Below are positions 9,044 to 17,700 of a stretch of DNA of 64,000 nt, piece after piece; within the stretch, counting starts at the first letter, position 1, and every line of letters starts with the position of its first letter. The position numbers and the translations under genes are program-made. Source of the DNA: Flaviflexus ciconiae (GTDB lineage Bacteria > Actinomycetota > Actinomycetes > Actinomycetales > Actinomycetaceae); the NCBI RefSeq assembly GCF_003971195.1, contig NZ_CP034593.1, forward strand, positions 62,001 through 126,000, read 5' to 3'. The notes below the pieces were generated by a model. It searched no databases, had not been told where the DNA came from, and saw only the letters and a program-made list of their open reading frames with translations.

Positions 9044-9679
9044 TCAGACTCGGGGTAGGCGAACGGCTCCCTCAACCTGCTCTGCCTTTTCTGCCGAGTC
9101 CGCGTCGGCAACGACAAGGGTCCAGTCCTTTTGAAGGGCGGAAAGGAACGTGGAGAGGAGTTCCTGGGGCGTTGGATCGACGAGAAGGAGGCGGCCGCTT
9201 CCCTCCGGCAGATCGACCTGAAAGTCTGCCGCGTTGGAGTCCGCACCAAGAGTTTCGTCGAGGAGAATGTCTGGCTGGGAAAGAACTTCACCGTTGCCGT
9301 CGGTTACCCCTGTTGGAAGATCACCGGGGTAGGACAGATCGAGGGCCCCGAGGGAAACGGCAATGACTTCGTCGGCGTCCCCGGAGGGATCGGTGGTGAC
9401 CAGTGTTTCCCCGTCTTCGAAGCCAACGGTGGCGCCGGCCAGAAGCCCGCCGAGGCCCCAGGTGATGAGACGCCAGTGACTTGGCAGGTCCAGTTCTAGA
9501 TTGCTACCAGCATCGATCATGAGATCGTCAGCGAGGAAGTTAGCTGCCTTAGCGACGTGGTTGGCGACAACTTTGCCGGAGAGCTCGAGGCGGGGAGCCC
9601 CGGCCGAGCTCCCATAAAGCGTGAGCACCGGTAGAGCGCCCCGGCTGAGCAGGGCGCGATACACGTCAATTGCAGTCAC
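9044..9679 (-). CDS. TIGR03089-type protein (short AMP-binding-like family)
   Basis: A 211-residue protein resembling the actinobacterial TIGR03089 family, which looks like a cut-down adenylate-forming enzyme. Recognisable parts are the start (TAIDVYRALLSRGALPVLTLY), the RLELSGKVVANHVAKAANFL region, shared with AMP-binding enzymes, and LDLPSHWRLITWGLGGLLAGA. The C-terminal catalytic domain of true acyl-CoA ligases is absent, so enzymatic activity is uncertain. No biochemical role is established for the family. The start overlaps the preceding phosphatase stop by 4 bp, indicating co-transcription. Confidence 0.8.
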   Translation of the reverse strand: MTAIDVYRALLSRGALPVLTLYGSSAGAPRLELSGKVVANHVAKAANFLADDLMIDAGSNLELDLPSHWRLITWGLGGLLAGATVGFEDGETLVTTDPSGDADEVIAVSLGALDLSYPGDLPTGVTDGNGEVLSQPDILLDETLGADSNAADFQVDLPEGSGRLLLVDPTPQELLSTFLSALQKDWTLVVADADSAEKAEQVEGAVRLPRV

Positions 9680-10509
9680 AGTCCAAGAGCCTTTCGTCCG
9701 GCCGCTACGCAGGCATTAGAGGCGCCTGCAACAAAGGAAGAACCATCCCAGATAGGAGTTGATAGTTCTGCCCCATTGTAGCCTTCGTAGATCCCGCCGG
9801 CCTGCTGGATAATGTGGATTCCCGCCGCCACATCCCACGAGTGAACTCCCGTCGAGAACGAGGCAACGGCCCTGCCGTCTGCCACGTAGCAAAGGTCGAG
9901 AGCTGTGGAGCCCGGGCGGCGCATCGACCGGAACGAACGTCCCGCTTCCCGCCATCTCACCAGCGCGGAATCATCAGCAGAGTTGATCTTTGGGTATTCC
10001 GTGGCGCACAGACCATCCGAAGGAACAGCGTCCCGCTGGACGGAGAGCCTGCGAGTCTCGTAACCGGGCTCATCCAGGTATGCGCCCGTGTCGTCAGCCG
10101 ACCAAATCCGGTTGACGATGGGCTGGCAGACCCCGGATGCCACAAACTCTCCACCGCGGGCGGCCGAGATTGAGATGCACCAGTAATCCCATCCGCCAGC
10201 AAAGTTGGAGGTGCCGTCGATCGGGTCGACGATCCAGATCAGATCGTTTGGGGAGGGCTCCCCAGTGTCACCCGTGCGGTTGGACCATCCGGTCTCTTCA
10301 CCGAGAACCACCGACTCGGGGAACCGCTCAAAGATTGCTTCCCGGATTGCTACCTCGGTGGCGCGGTCGTGCACGGTCACGACATCGTGAAAATCTGTCT
10401 TCGTGTCGATCGCCCCAGCATCCCTGTTCGCGGCCCTCAGACCTGGGGAAAGGGTGGTGCAGAGATCGATAATGAACTGGCGAATTTCGGACGGTGTCGT
10501 ATCAAGCAC
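9676..10509 (-). CDS. Inositol-monophosphatase family protein (HisN-like)
   Basis: 277 residues with a GTG start at 10509. The Mg-dependent sugar phosphatase signature is present: GEETG with the metal-binding Glu residues, then WIVDPIDGTSNFAGG, and near the C-terminus SWDVAAGIHIIQQAGG, which supplies the last Asp. Actinobacterial relatives include inositol-1-monophosphatases and HisN-type histidinol-phosphatases, and the sequence alone does not separate them. No his genes or inositol-lipid genes are adjacent. It is divergent from whiB with about 165 bp between, and its stop overlaps the start of the TIGR03089 gene. Confidence 0.85.
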   Translation of the reverse strand: MLDTTPSEIRQFIIDLCTTLSPGLRAANRDAGAIDTKTDFHDVVTVHDRATEVAIREAIFERFPESVVLGEETGWSNRTGDTGEPSPNDLIWIVDPIDGTSNFAGGWDYWCISISAARGGEFVASGVCQPIVNRIWSADDTGAYLDEPGYETRRLSVQRDAVPSDGLCATEYPKINSADDSALVRWREAGRSFRSMRRPGSTALDLCYVADGRAVASFSTGVHSWDVAAGIHIIQQAGGIYEGYNGAELSTPIWDGSSFVAGASNACVAAGRKALGL

Positions 10510-10639
10510 ATATCAATGCTGACACGCCGGGGAGCAACACGCCAATGAGGCTGTGAAGAGAATCCAATCTTTATGGGCGATTTGTGGCGTGTCTATCGGC
10601 CACTTGAGAGAATTCTCGAGATAACTTGCCTTTTTCACC

Positions 10640-10669
10640 TTGACTAATTGGGTCTTACACGGTTGTAAT
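10640..10669 (+). promoter_or_regulatory. Sigma-70-type promoter for whiB
   Basis: TTGACT at 10640-10645 and TGTAAT at 10664-10669 are 18 bp apart, in an AT-rich stretch just before whiB. A start site near 10676 would leave about a 30-nt leader before ATG 10707, containing the AAGGGGG ribosome site. Confidence 0.6.
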
Positions 10670-10706
10670 TTACTCAGTGACCGAATTAGTAAGGGGGTTC
10701 GATCAG

Positions 10707-11072
10707 ATGTGGAATCTGACCGGCAACCAGGCGCCTCATCCGCGCCATGAAAGCAAGGGAGCGTCCGTAACGGAGCTTCCCACCAGCACAAGCTCACTGT
10801 TCCATAACCTGTGGGGGCTCGGCTACGACGAGGGAGAACTCGGCTGGCTCGACAGAGCGCTGTGCGCCGAAACCGATCCCGATATTTTCTTCCCGGAGAA
10901 GGGCGGCTCCACCGCCCCTGCAACCAGCGTGTGCCAGAATTGTGAAGTTCGTGGGGAGTGCCTCGAGTACGCCCTGTCGAACGATATTCGCCACGGCATC
11001 TGGGGAGGCATGTCAGATAATGACCGCAGAAGGGCTTCGCGCCAGCGCAGGCGGGCCGCTGGAGAACGGTAA
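10707..11072 (+). CDS. WhiB-family iron-sulphur transcription factor (WhiB2/WhmD-like)
   Basis: About 121 residues. The four Fe-S-binding cysteines are visible in ALCAETDP and CQNCEVRGEC, followed by the WhiB turn GIWGGMSDNDRR and a basic tail (RRRASRQRRRA) for DNA binding. WhiB proteins bind a 4Fe-4S cluster and act with the principal sigma factor; the WhiB2 branch controls division and septation genes. The branch call is inferred from the following GT2, DUF5719 and DUF3499 genes, which accompany whiB2 in many actinobacteria. ATG 10707 is preferred because AAGGGGG lies 9 nt upstream; an in-frame GTG at 10677 falls almost on the predicted transcription start and would be leaderless. Confidence 0.9.
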   Translation: MWNLTGNQAPHPRHESKGASVTELPTSTSSLFHNLWGLGYDEGELGWLDRALCAETDPDIFFPEKGGSTAPATSVCQNCEVRGECLEYALSNDIRHGIWGGMSDNDRRRASRQRRRAAGER

Positions 11073-11078
11073 TCAGCG

Positions 11079-13982
11079 GTGAGCGCTAACACCGCGGCCG
11101 GCGGCATTCTTGCGATTGTCGTCGGCCGTTCCACGTCCGACCATTTACCGACCACTCTCCAGGCGGTAGCGTCCGGAACCCGCACCCCCGACAGGCTGAA
11201 CCTCGTCCTCCTGGACGACGGCGAATTCGACGTATCCGTTCTCACGGATGTTGGTATCGAAACCGACATCATTCGCTCTGACGCCACCGCATCGGGTGCC
11301 GCCTACGAGGACGGCATGGGGGAGTCGGAGTGGACGTGGCTCCTCCACGCAGACTCGGCACCGGGCGAACGGTGCCTCGCCGACCTGCACCGCGACGGTG
11401 AAGCTTCTCGTGCAATCGCAGCGCTCGGCCCGAAGCAGGTTGGCTGGGACGACCCGACGGAGCTTCTTGAAGTTGGCATTACGGCGACCCGGTCAAGCCG
11501 CCGTGTCCCCGAGCTGGATCCGAGGGAGAAAGACCAGGGCCAGTTCGACTGGCGCGACGATGTTCTCGGTGTCGGCACCGCAGGAATGCTCCTGCGGACC
11601 GCTGACCTGGTCGATGCTGGGGGATTCGATCCCGTCCTGGGGCCCTTCGGTGACGGCCTCGAGCTGTCACGGCGCCTCCGAGCGGCCGGCCACCGCGTCG
11701 TTGTTGTTCCCTCCGCAGTTATCAGGCACGCCCGCGAGTCCTTCGCGGACACCCCTGCCTCCTTTGGTCGGCGCCGCGGATCCCAGATGTACACGGCGAT
11801 TCAGCGAGCCCCGCTCCTTCTCGCCCCGGTCCTTTTCCTCTGGTTCCTGCTCCTGTCCCCCATACGCGCACTCTTCCGTCTCGGCGTGAAAGACACGGTC
11901 CGTGCCCGTGGTGAGCTTCGCGGCGGCGCTAGCCTACTTGCGAAGACCGGCGCGCTGTGGCGCGCCCGGAAGCGGCTCAAGCAGGCAACCGTCACAACGT
12001 CCTACCGGAGCCTCGAAGCCCGGCACCGCGACGTTCTTGACGGTCGCTCAGATATTCGTAAGGCCCAGCGCGAGGCTCGGCGCCTGCGGCACCTTCCGCC
12101 TCAGCACCTGCGCAAAGAAGCGGCCGAGCGCCGCCGTCGCACCCGAGCCAGTGGTCTTGCCCTCGCCGTTATCACCATCGTTGCGGGAATCGTCGCGTTC
12201 CTGCCAAATCTCCCGGCTTTCGGGTTGACGGGTGGCGGGTTGCTTCCCGATGACTCGTCGGCAGGCGATCTCCTTCGCCTTGCCATATCGTCGTGGGTTC
12301 CCACCGGTGACGGTTATCCCGGATACCTGGACCCGATCTGGGTTCTGGCGATCCCGTTTGTGTACGTGGCGGGCTGGTTTGGTGGCACGCTCACCGAAGT
12401 TGTTTTCCTGTTCTTCCTGCTCGCCCCGTTCTTGGCCGGCATGGCGGCCTTCCGCGCCTCCGGTGCGGTCGCGAACTCCCCGGCGGTGCGCTTCGTGGCG
12501 GGTGCCGCGTGGGCGGTAGCGCCGCCCCTCCTGTCGTCCCTGTCCGCGGGGCAGGCCGGTGCGGTTCTGCTCCACATTGTGCTTCCCCTCGTCGTGGCAG
12601 CGATTGCTCGCTACGTGCGAGCGCAACGCTCTTCCCATCTGGGATCGGCAGCCTGGTGGACTCTTGTGGCGGGCGCCGCCTACCCGGCGTTCCTCCTCCC
12701 GCTCGGCGTTGTGGCCCTCGTCCTTGCCGTTGCGCAGCGACGGGCCGCCTGGATGTGGCTTGTCGCCCCCGGCGTCTCCCTCGCGGGTCCCGCCCTCTGG
12801 TATCTCCTGAAGGACCTTCCCGGTTCCCTGGTTCGCCTCCCCGGAGCAACGTTCTCCTGGCAGGCCGGAACCGAGTACGAGGTGGTGGCGGGATGGCCGG
12901 GAGGAATCGGTTCCTTCAAAGTCGTCATCCTCGTCGCCACCGGTCTCGTTGTTCTAGCCGCGATGGTCTCGCTTGCTCGGGTACGCCGCTTCGGTACGGT
13001 CAGAGCGGGATGGGCGCTGGTTGGTCTTGGGGGCCTGCTTGTCTCGTTCTCGCTCACCCAGGAAATCGGTGTGGACGAGCGAGTGTTCGAAACGGCAATC
13101 GCCTGGCCGGGCCCGGGCCTCAGCCTGCTGTGGCTCGGCCTGCTCGTTACAATCGTGGGCGGAGCCCACGGTATCCGCGCCGACCTCTCAGATTCGTCCC
13201 TGTCATTGCGGCACGCCCTCGTCGGTATCTGCGCCCTGGGCCTCGTTGCCCTTCCCGTCGCGTCGGCGGCCTCGTGGCTCGTTGGCATTCATACCGGATC
13301 CCCTCAGCATGCGGTGAGTAGCGCTCCCGAGGTGAGCGTTCCCGCGCTCGCGCAGAAGAGCTCAACGGACCCGGAAAAGGGCCGAACCCTCGTGGTCACT
13401 CCCGAAGGGGAGAAGATCACGGTTTCGCTGTGGCGGGGCGACGGTCCGCAACTTACCCACACCGGTCATCTCCCATCCAGCGGGGACGACCTTGGGCAGG
13501 CCCTGACCCGGCTCGGTGAGGACGATTTCGCCGACCTTATGGCCGAGCACGCTGTCACCGTTATTCTCATTCCCGGAACCGGAGAGCAGTCGGAGCAGCT
13601 CGCGAGGATGCTGGACGCAACCGATTCAATCACCCGGGTGACAACCGCGGATGTTGGCACGTTCTGGCGAGTCGACGTCCCGTCGGGACGCGTCATGCAG
13701 GGCGGAGAGGTACTGCCGTCCGGCGTTATCGAGGCGGCAGTTGATGCCGAACCGGGTGTTCTGTACCTTGCCGAGCGTGACAACCCGAAGTGGACCGCAA
13801 CCCAGAATGGCGAAGAGCTGGAGCGTGCCGATGATGATTGGCGTGCGGCGTGGACCGTTGAAGAGGCCGGCGAGGTCACGATTTCCCACGAGGGCGGGTT
13901 CTCGATTATCTGGGTGACCCTGCTCCGGGCTCTTCTCATTATTGGAAACATCACCGTCAGCCTGCCGTGGAGGATCCGATGA
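11079..13982 (+). CDS. Large membrane-bound GT2-family glycosyltransferase
   Basis: A 967-residue protein with GTG start 11079. The first 240 residues are a GT-A type domain, with TPDRLNLVLLDDGEF and WTWLLHADSAPGE providing an acidic metal-site region and FDPVLGPFGDGLELSRRLRAAGHRVV as the acceptor-side motif. Then come a basic cytoplasmic stretch (residues about 290-355), about ten to twelve membrane segments to residue 740, and a soluble outer C-terminal domain with one last hydrophobic segment. It lies between whiB and DUF5719, a common actinobacterial arrangement. It probably extends or decorates a lipid-linked envelope glycan; the substrate is unknown. Confidence 0.8.
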   Translation: MSANTAAGGILAIVVGRSTSDHLPTTLQAVASGTRTPDRLNLVLLDDGEFDVSVLTDVGIETDIIRSDATASGAAYEDGMGESEWTWLLHADSAPGERCLADLHRDGEASRAIAALGPKQVGWDDPTELLEVGITATRSSRRVPELDPREKDQGQFDWRDDVLGVGTAGMLLRTADLVDAGGFDPVLGPFGDGLELSRRLRAAGHRVVVVPSAVIRHARESFADTPASFGRRRGSQMYTAIQRAPLLLAPVLFLWFLLLSPIRALFRLGVKDTVRARGELRGGASLLAKTGALWRARKRLKQATVTTSYRSLEARHRDVLDGRSDIRKAQREARRLRHLPPQHLRKEAAERRRRTRASGLALAVITIVAGIVAFLPNLPAFGLTGGGLLPDDSSAGDLLRLAISSWVPTGDGYPGYLDPIWVLAIPFVYVAGWFGGTLTEVVFLFFLLAPFLAGMAAFRASGAVANSPAVRFVAGAAWAVAPPLLSSLSAGQAGAVLLHIVLPLVVAAIARYVRAQRSSHLGSAAWWTLVAGAAYPAFLLPLGVVALVLAVAQRRAAWMWLVAPGVSLAGPALWYLLKDLPGSLVRLPGATFSWQAGTEYEVVAGWPGGIGSFKVVILVATGLVVLAAMVSLARVRRFGTVRAGWALVGLGGLLVSFSLTQEIGVDERVFETAIAWPGPGLSLLWLGLLVTIVGGAHGIRADLSDSSLSLRHALVGICALGLVALPVASAASWLVGIHTGSPQHAVSSAPEVSVPALAQKSSTDPEKGRTLVVTPEGEKITVSLWRGDGPQLTHTGHLPSSGDDLGQALTRLGEDDFADLMAEHAVTVILIPGTGEQSEQLARMLDATDSITRVTTADVGTFWRVDVPSGRVMQGGEVLPSGVIEAAVDAEPGVLYLAERDNPKWTATQNGEELERADDDWRAAWTVEEAGEVTISHEGGFSIIWVTLLRALLIIGNITVSLPWRIR

Positions 13983-15367
13983 GCAAGACTCGTATCGCAA
14001 CCGGACTGGCCTCCCTTGCCATCGGGGTCGGAGGCGTCTCCCTTGCCCTCCTGACGCCCGCCGCAGACCCGGCAGATCCCGCACTGTCCTCGGTGGAGGG
14101 AACGGCACGCGCCGTGTCTTTAGCCTGCGGACCGGACTTCGAGAACACGATGGGGGAGACGACTGCCGGAATCGGCGGGGAAGACTCCACGGACCTCGTG
14201 CGCACGAGAACGATCGTTGTGTCCGGCGGCGACGCGAGCCTGGCCGGAACCACTATCGAATCCGAGGGCACGGACAATCTGCGTTCGTCGTTCGAGTCGG
14301 GTGCCTTCCCGGGCGAGCTTCGCGTAGAGCCGGGGGATGAGGCGGCTTTAGCTACCGGTACGACCCAGCGTTTCCAGGACCGCGGCGAACTTGCCGGCAT
14401 GGCGATGACTTCCTGCGTTGCGCCAGCAACCGAACAGTTCCTTGTCGGCGGAGCAACGTCGGCGTCCTCCTCATCCCAGCTGGTCCTGACAAACGTTTCG
14501 GGAAGTCCCGCCACGGTCAATATCGATGTCTACACGTCGACCGGCGAAGCGGCCCCATCGATCCTGTCGAGCACAACCGTCGACGCCTATTCGAGCGAAA
14601 CCCTTCTGGTTGAGGCAGGGGCACGGGATGCTCGCCTTGCCTTCCGCATCACCTCCACGGGAGGTGAGGTGGCGGCCCAGCTGCTCACCCACGAGGTTGA
14701 TGGCATTGTCGGCTCCGGTGTCGAAACTGTCTCGCCAGGGGCTGCGCCCTCGCAGCGAGTTGTTGTCCCGGGAGCCGACCTATCCGGGGAGAACGGCGAT
14801 GTCTCTCTCCGGGTAGCGAATCCGGGATCGGAGACGGCGACCGTGTCGGTACTGTCCGCAACGACAGATGGTACGGAAGAAGTGCCGGGTTCGCAGGATG
14901 TGGCTCTCGCCCCGGGCACGGTCCTGGACCTGTCGATGGACGGGCTGGGTGGTGACTGGTCCGCCCTGATCGTTGACGCCGACCGTCCAGTTCTTGCCGC
15001 GGCGCGGGTAGATTTGGAGGGTGATTTTGCCTGGCTCGCTTCTGGTGAGCCCGTCACGAACGGTGTTGTCACGATCCCGGACTCGGAATCGTATGTGACG
15101 CTGTACTCTGCGGAACCGACCGGAGCCACGATCACGTTCTACGACCACCTTGGCGCAGAGGTCGAAGAAACCGAGGTCGACGTTGACGAGATCGCTACAG
15201 TGGCGTCGCCGGATAGTGCATCGCACGCGGTTGTTGAAGCAGATGCGGGGGTCTATGCCGGGATTCTCTCAGTCAAGGAGCTGGAGACCATCACCGGAAT
15301 AGCGGGGCTAACCCTCACGATCCCACCGGCGGGATCCAGCGACCTGGAACTCCAGGTCATCAACTAG
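13979..15367 (+). CDS. DUF5719 family secreted or membrane-anchored protein
   Basis: About 462 residues. ATG 13979 overlaps the preceding stop and has GGAGGA just upstream. A single N-terminal hydrophobic segment (IATGLASLAIGVGGVSLALL) is a signal anchor or uncleaved signal peptide. The rest is rich in Ser, Thr, Gly and Val and looks like repeated beta-sandwich domains, with recurring patterns such as LVLTNVSGSPATVNI and SLRVANPGSETATV. The family is conserved next to this large GT2 gene in actinobacteria, but its function is not known; an outer-surface partner of the glycosyltransferase is a reasonable inference. No enzymatic motif is seen. Confidence 0.75.
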   Translation: MSKTRIATGLASLAIGVGGVSLALLTPAADPADPALSSVEGTARAVSLACGPDFENTMGETTAGIGGEDSTDLVRTRTIVVSGGDASLAGTTIESEGTDNLRSSFESGAFPGELRVEPGDEAALATGTTQRFQDRGELAGMAMTSCVAPATEQFLVGGATSASSSSQLVLTNVSGSPATVNIDVYTSTGEAAPSILSSTTVDAYSSETLLVEAGARDARLAFRITSTGGEVAAQLLTHEVDGIVGSGVETVSPGAAPSQRVVVPGADLSGENGDVSLRVANPGSETATVSVLSATTDGTEEVPGSQDVALAPGTVLDLSMDGLGGDWSALIVDADRPVLAAARVDLEGDFAWLASGEPVTNGVVTIPDSESYVTLYSAEPTGATITFYDHLGAEVEETEVDVDEIATVASPDSASHAVVEADAGVYAGILSVKELETITGIAGLTLTIPPAGSSDLELQVIN

Positions 15368-15395
15368 GCACGCTTCGTCACGGCAACACGAATGA

Positions 15396-15420
15396 GTGTC
15401 TGCGCCAGTGTCGCAGACGC
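15396..15420. terminator. Short hairpin between convergent genes
   Basis: GTCTGCG (15398-15404) pairs with CGCAGAC (15412-15418), extendable by a wobble and a G-C pair. It lies between DUF5719 and the convergent metallopeptidase-like gene. There is no clear T-tract. Confidence 0.4.
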
Positions 15421-15515
15421 GTGAGTGATGGGCGTCGAGCGGCGGCAGGCCTAATCTCACATGCTGCTATCCCGTACGTTGCGAGTTTCGGTGAGTTAGC
15501 GCGAGGGGCATGCTG

Positions 15516-15962
15516 TCAGTGACCGTGGTAGTCGATTTCCTCGGGGAATTTTCCGAGGAAGGATGCGAGTTGCTGGGTGACGACCGCGTGGACGAGAAGC
15601 GAGAGCGCTCCCGGCGTGGGGGCCAGTTGTTCCATGGGCCTGCGGTAGAAGACAATCCTTCCCTCCACGCCCGATGACTTGTCCATGGGGAAGAAGCGGG
15701 CCTGGGGGATGCCGTCCTCCCAGGGCGTCGGATCCGATTCGGGTACGTCGAGAACGCCGTAGTCGAGCCGGTCAACATCGGGACCGAGGTGCCGACGATA
15801 GGTGGCGATCTCCATCGACACAATGTCATCGAAGCGTTCCGCACGCGTTCGCCAGGCTGGCGTGCTGGGAGGCATGATCGGCCCTCGGATACCACGGCCG
15901 TGGCGGTCGCGGCGCAGGGTCGGATGTGGCTTGGGGAACTGATTCGACGGGTAGGTGGTCAC
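15516..15962 (-). CDS. Metallopeptidase-family (zincin-like) protein lacking HExxH
   Basis: 148 residues. RRDRHGRGIRGPIMP near the N-terminus and RAERFDDIV are typical of the small actinobacterial metallopeptidase family found beside DUF3499. At the usual catalytic position, where HExxH would follow a hydrophobic helix, this protein reads LLVHAVVTQQLASFLGK. The first His is kept but the Glu and second His are replaced. Zinc peptidase activity therefore looks unlikely unless other residues substitute. The reading frame is intact, so the change is not a frameshift effect. It is divergent from DUF3499 with about 36 bp between starts. The start is uncertain by a few codons. Confidence 0.7.
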   Translation of the reverse strand: MTTYPSNQFPKPHPTLRRDRHGRGIRGPIMPPSTPAWRTRAERFDDIVSMEIATYRRHLGPDVDRLDYGVLDVPESDPTPWEDGIPQARFFPMDKSSGVEGRIVFYRRPMEQLAPTPGALSLLVHAVVTQQLASFLGKFPEEIDYHGH

Positions 15963-15998
15963 CCGACCAGGATACCCCGCGTGCTACCGTTAGTAGTT

Positions 15999-16379
15999 GT
16001 GGTAAGGCAATGTTCGAGGACTAGATGCACCGGTCGCGCGGTCGTCACGATGACATACGACTACGGTGAAGCGACCGCTGTCGTTGGACCCCTCTCACCC
16101 GTCGCACAAAAGGGTGCTCTCGACCTGTGTGAGGATCATGCCCAGTCGGTAACTGTCCCCAGAGGATGGTCGATGGTCCGTCTCGTCACCGAATACGAGC
16201 CAGCACCGCCCTCCGACAATGACCTCATGGCGCTCGCCAACGCGATCAAAGAAGCGAGCCAGCGCCGCGCCCCAGAACCCCGCCCCGCGCAACGCGAAGT
16301 GCGCAGACAGTCCGATGTCCCCGGCCAAGTCGGGCCGAAGCTGAGGGCCGTACCCAACCCGGAGGAAAACAATGACTGA
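15999..16379 (+). CDS. DUF3499 family protein
   Basis: About 126 residues starting at GTG 15999, because the family begins VRQCSRTRC and the reading further upstream runs into the neighbouring gene's antisense. The N-terminal half has CSRTRCTGRAVVTMTY and LDLCEDHA, giving a Cys-rich, probably metal-binding treble-clef-like fold, then WSMVRL. The C-terminal 50 residues are Arg/Pro-rich and likely disordered. No function is assigned to the family. Its neighbours (whiB, metallopeptidase-like, Trm112-like) match the conserved actinobacterial order, except that the phosphomannomutase gene usually found after DUF3499 is absent here. Confidence 0.8.
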   Translation: MVRQCSRTRCTGRAVVTMTYDYGEATAVVGPLSPVAQKGALDLCEDHAQSVTVPRGWSMVRLVTEYEPAPPSDNDLMALANAIKEASQRRAPEPRPAQREVRRQSDVPGQVGPKLRAVPNPEENND

Positions 16380-16533
16380 CTGGATCGACAACGCACTCAT
16401 TTGCCCCAAGACCGGCACGCCGCTCAAGCGTGAAGGAAACTACTACGTGTCCCAGTCCACCCCGGCCTGGAAGTACCGCATCGAGAACGACGTTCCGATC
16501 CTCCTTCCGACCGAGGCCGAGCCGGCAAACTAA
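16372..16533 (+). CDS. Trm112/UPF0434-like small zinc-finger-type protein
   Basis: A 53-residue protein overlapping the DUF3499 stop by 8 bp, with GGAGG at 16361-16365 as ribosome site. It shows LICPKTGTPL, then YYVSQ, then YRIENDVPILLPTEA, the layout of Trm112/UPF0434 proteins (a Cys-x2-x-Gly-x-Leu knuckle followed by the Y-x-I-x-x-x-x-P-x-L-L strand). Members either stabilise methyltransferases or have unknown roles. Only one of the usual metal Cys residues is present, so zinc binding is doubtful. It lies in the same operon as DUF3499. Confidence 0.75.
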   Translation: MTDWIDNALICPKTGTPLKREGNYYVSQSTPAWKYRIENDVPILLPTEAEPAN

Positions 16534-16752
16534 GGCTCATCCAGCGAGCTAGAACCACGTACGGCCACCGGTGCCAAGCCCGATAACTCAGGCCGATCCT
16601 GTTATCTGAAACCGTGCCTAGTCGCCGGGGACGAGACTGCCTACCTAGCTCCGGCGCGCCCTTGAGGAACTCGTCGCACGTTCAGTTTCGCCACGAAAAG
16701 GTCCTGGCCCGGCTGAGAAAAAGTTTTGTTCCGTCCGGAAGAACTGGCCGGG

Positions 16753-17616
16753 CTACCGAACCGAGTAGGGCAGCGTGGTGAGGCGTTCCTCGGTCTTCAT
16801 CTGACGGACCATCGCCAGCGCCTCACGTTCGTAGTCCGCTGCTTCCCGCACTGCTAGGACGGTTGCGATAAAAGCTTCGGGATTGGTCCCGCGCGGGGGC
16901 GGGGGAGCGACGAACATTTCCAGTCCGGCCGCTAGATCCCGAGCCCGAGAGATTCTTGCGTCTTCGGTCATTGGTTTCGCGGAGCGGAGGAAGTCCCGGG
17001 AAGCGATGGAAAGATGACCGGGGACGGGACTGATTGTTGCCACCTGGGCCCAGCGGGCCAGTGACGGATCGACGGAATGAGGTTCCGGCCCCCTGTATCG
17101 CCTCGGCCATGACACCACGATGGTGCCTGCGAGCAGGTCACCGGAGCGCTGACCCTTGGACGTCAGAAGAATGCTTGAGATGCCAAGGACGCCGAGGGAC
17201 AGGTGGATATCGAAAAGTCCCGCAACGGAACGAGTGAGCGCATGCCTCATCCCAATAGTTCCCCCGTCGTACCGTACGGTCCGTGAACCGGTCATGACCC
17301 TGCCGAGCGAACTGCCCTTTGTTGCGTACTGGACGGCGAACGGGATGAGGACAGCCCACACCATGAGATACGTCGTCAACCACGTGATGATCTGGGCCGC
17401 GTTCGACGGCTCCCACACTCGTAGCGTCAGGTAGATAGCGAGACCGGTGACACCTGTATAGAGCGTCGTGTCGATAACTGCCGACATGATCCGCGTACCC
17501 AGGGAAACTGTGGGCAGGACAAGGCCCACGCCTTCGCCTGTCACGATATCGGTGCGACTATCGGCAACCTCGATTGCCCGGCCGACCTGGTACCGCTCCT
17601 CGGTATCCTTCGTCAT
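16753..17616 (-). CDS. RDD-family membrane protein
   Basis: About 287 residues. ATG 17616 is preferred over upstream codons because the extra 38 residues are Cys-rich and unlike the family, and because it leaves room for a promoter toward the divergent SpoIIM-like gene. The RDD signature is near residue 40 (SLGTRIMSAVIDTTLY), followed by membrane segments and KGSSLGRVMTGSRTVRYDGG and DIHLSLGVLGISSILL. The C-terminal 110 residues are soluble and end in acidic, charged helices. Its position beside SpoIIM-like, DUF58 and MoxR genes is a recurrent actinobacterial cluster. Its biochemical role is unknown. Confidence 0.85.
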   Translation of the reverse strand: MTKDTEERYQVGRAIEVADSRTDIVTGEGVGLVLPTVSLGTRIMSAVIDTTLYTGVTGLAIYLTLRVWEPSNAAQIITWLTTYLMVWAVLIPFAVQYATKGSSLGRVMTGSRTVRYDGGTIGMRHALTRSVAGLFDIHLSLGVLGISSILLTSKGQRSGDLLAGTIVVSWPRRYRGPEPHSVDPSLARWAQVATISPVPGHLSIASRDFLRSAKPMTEDARISRARDLAAGLEMFVAPPPPRGTNPEAFIATVLAVREAADYEREALAMVRQMKTEERLTTLPYSVR

Positions 17617-17700
17617 GCCACCACAGTACCGACAAAATAAACAATCGTGCGCGGCAGAACTCCCCGCGCACACAGCTTTCTCGCATGCGAGACTTGTGGC

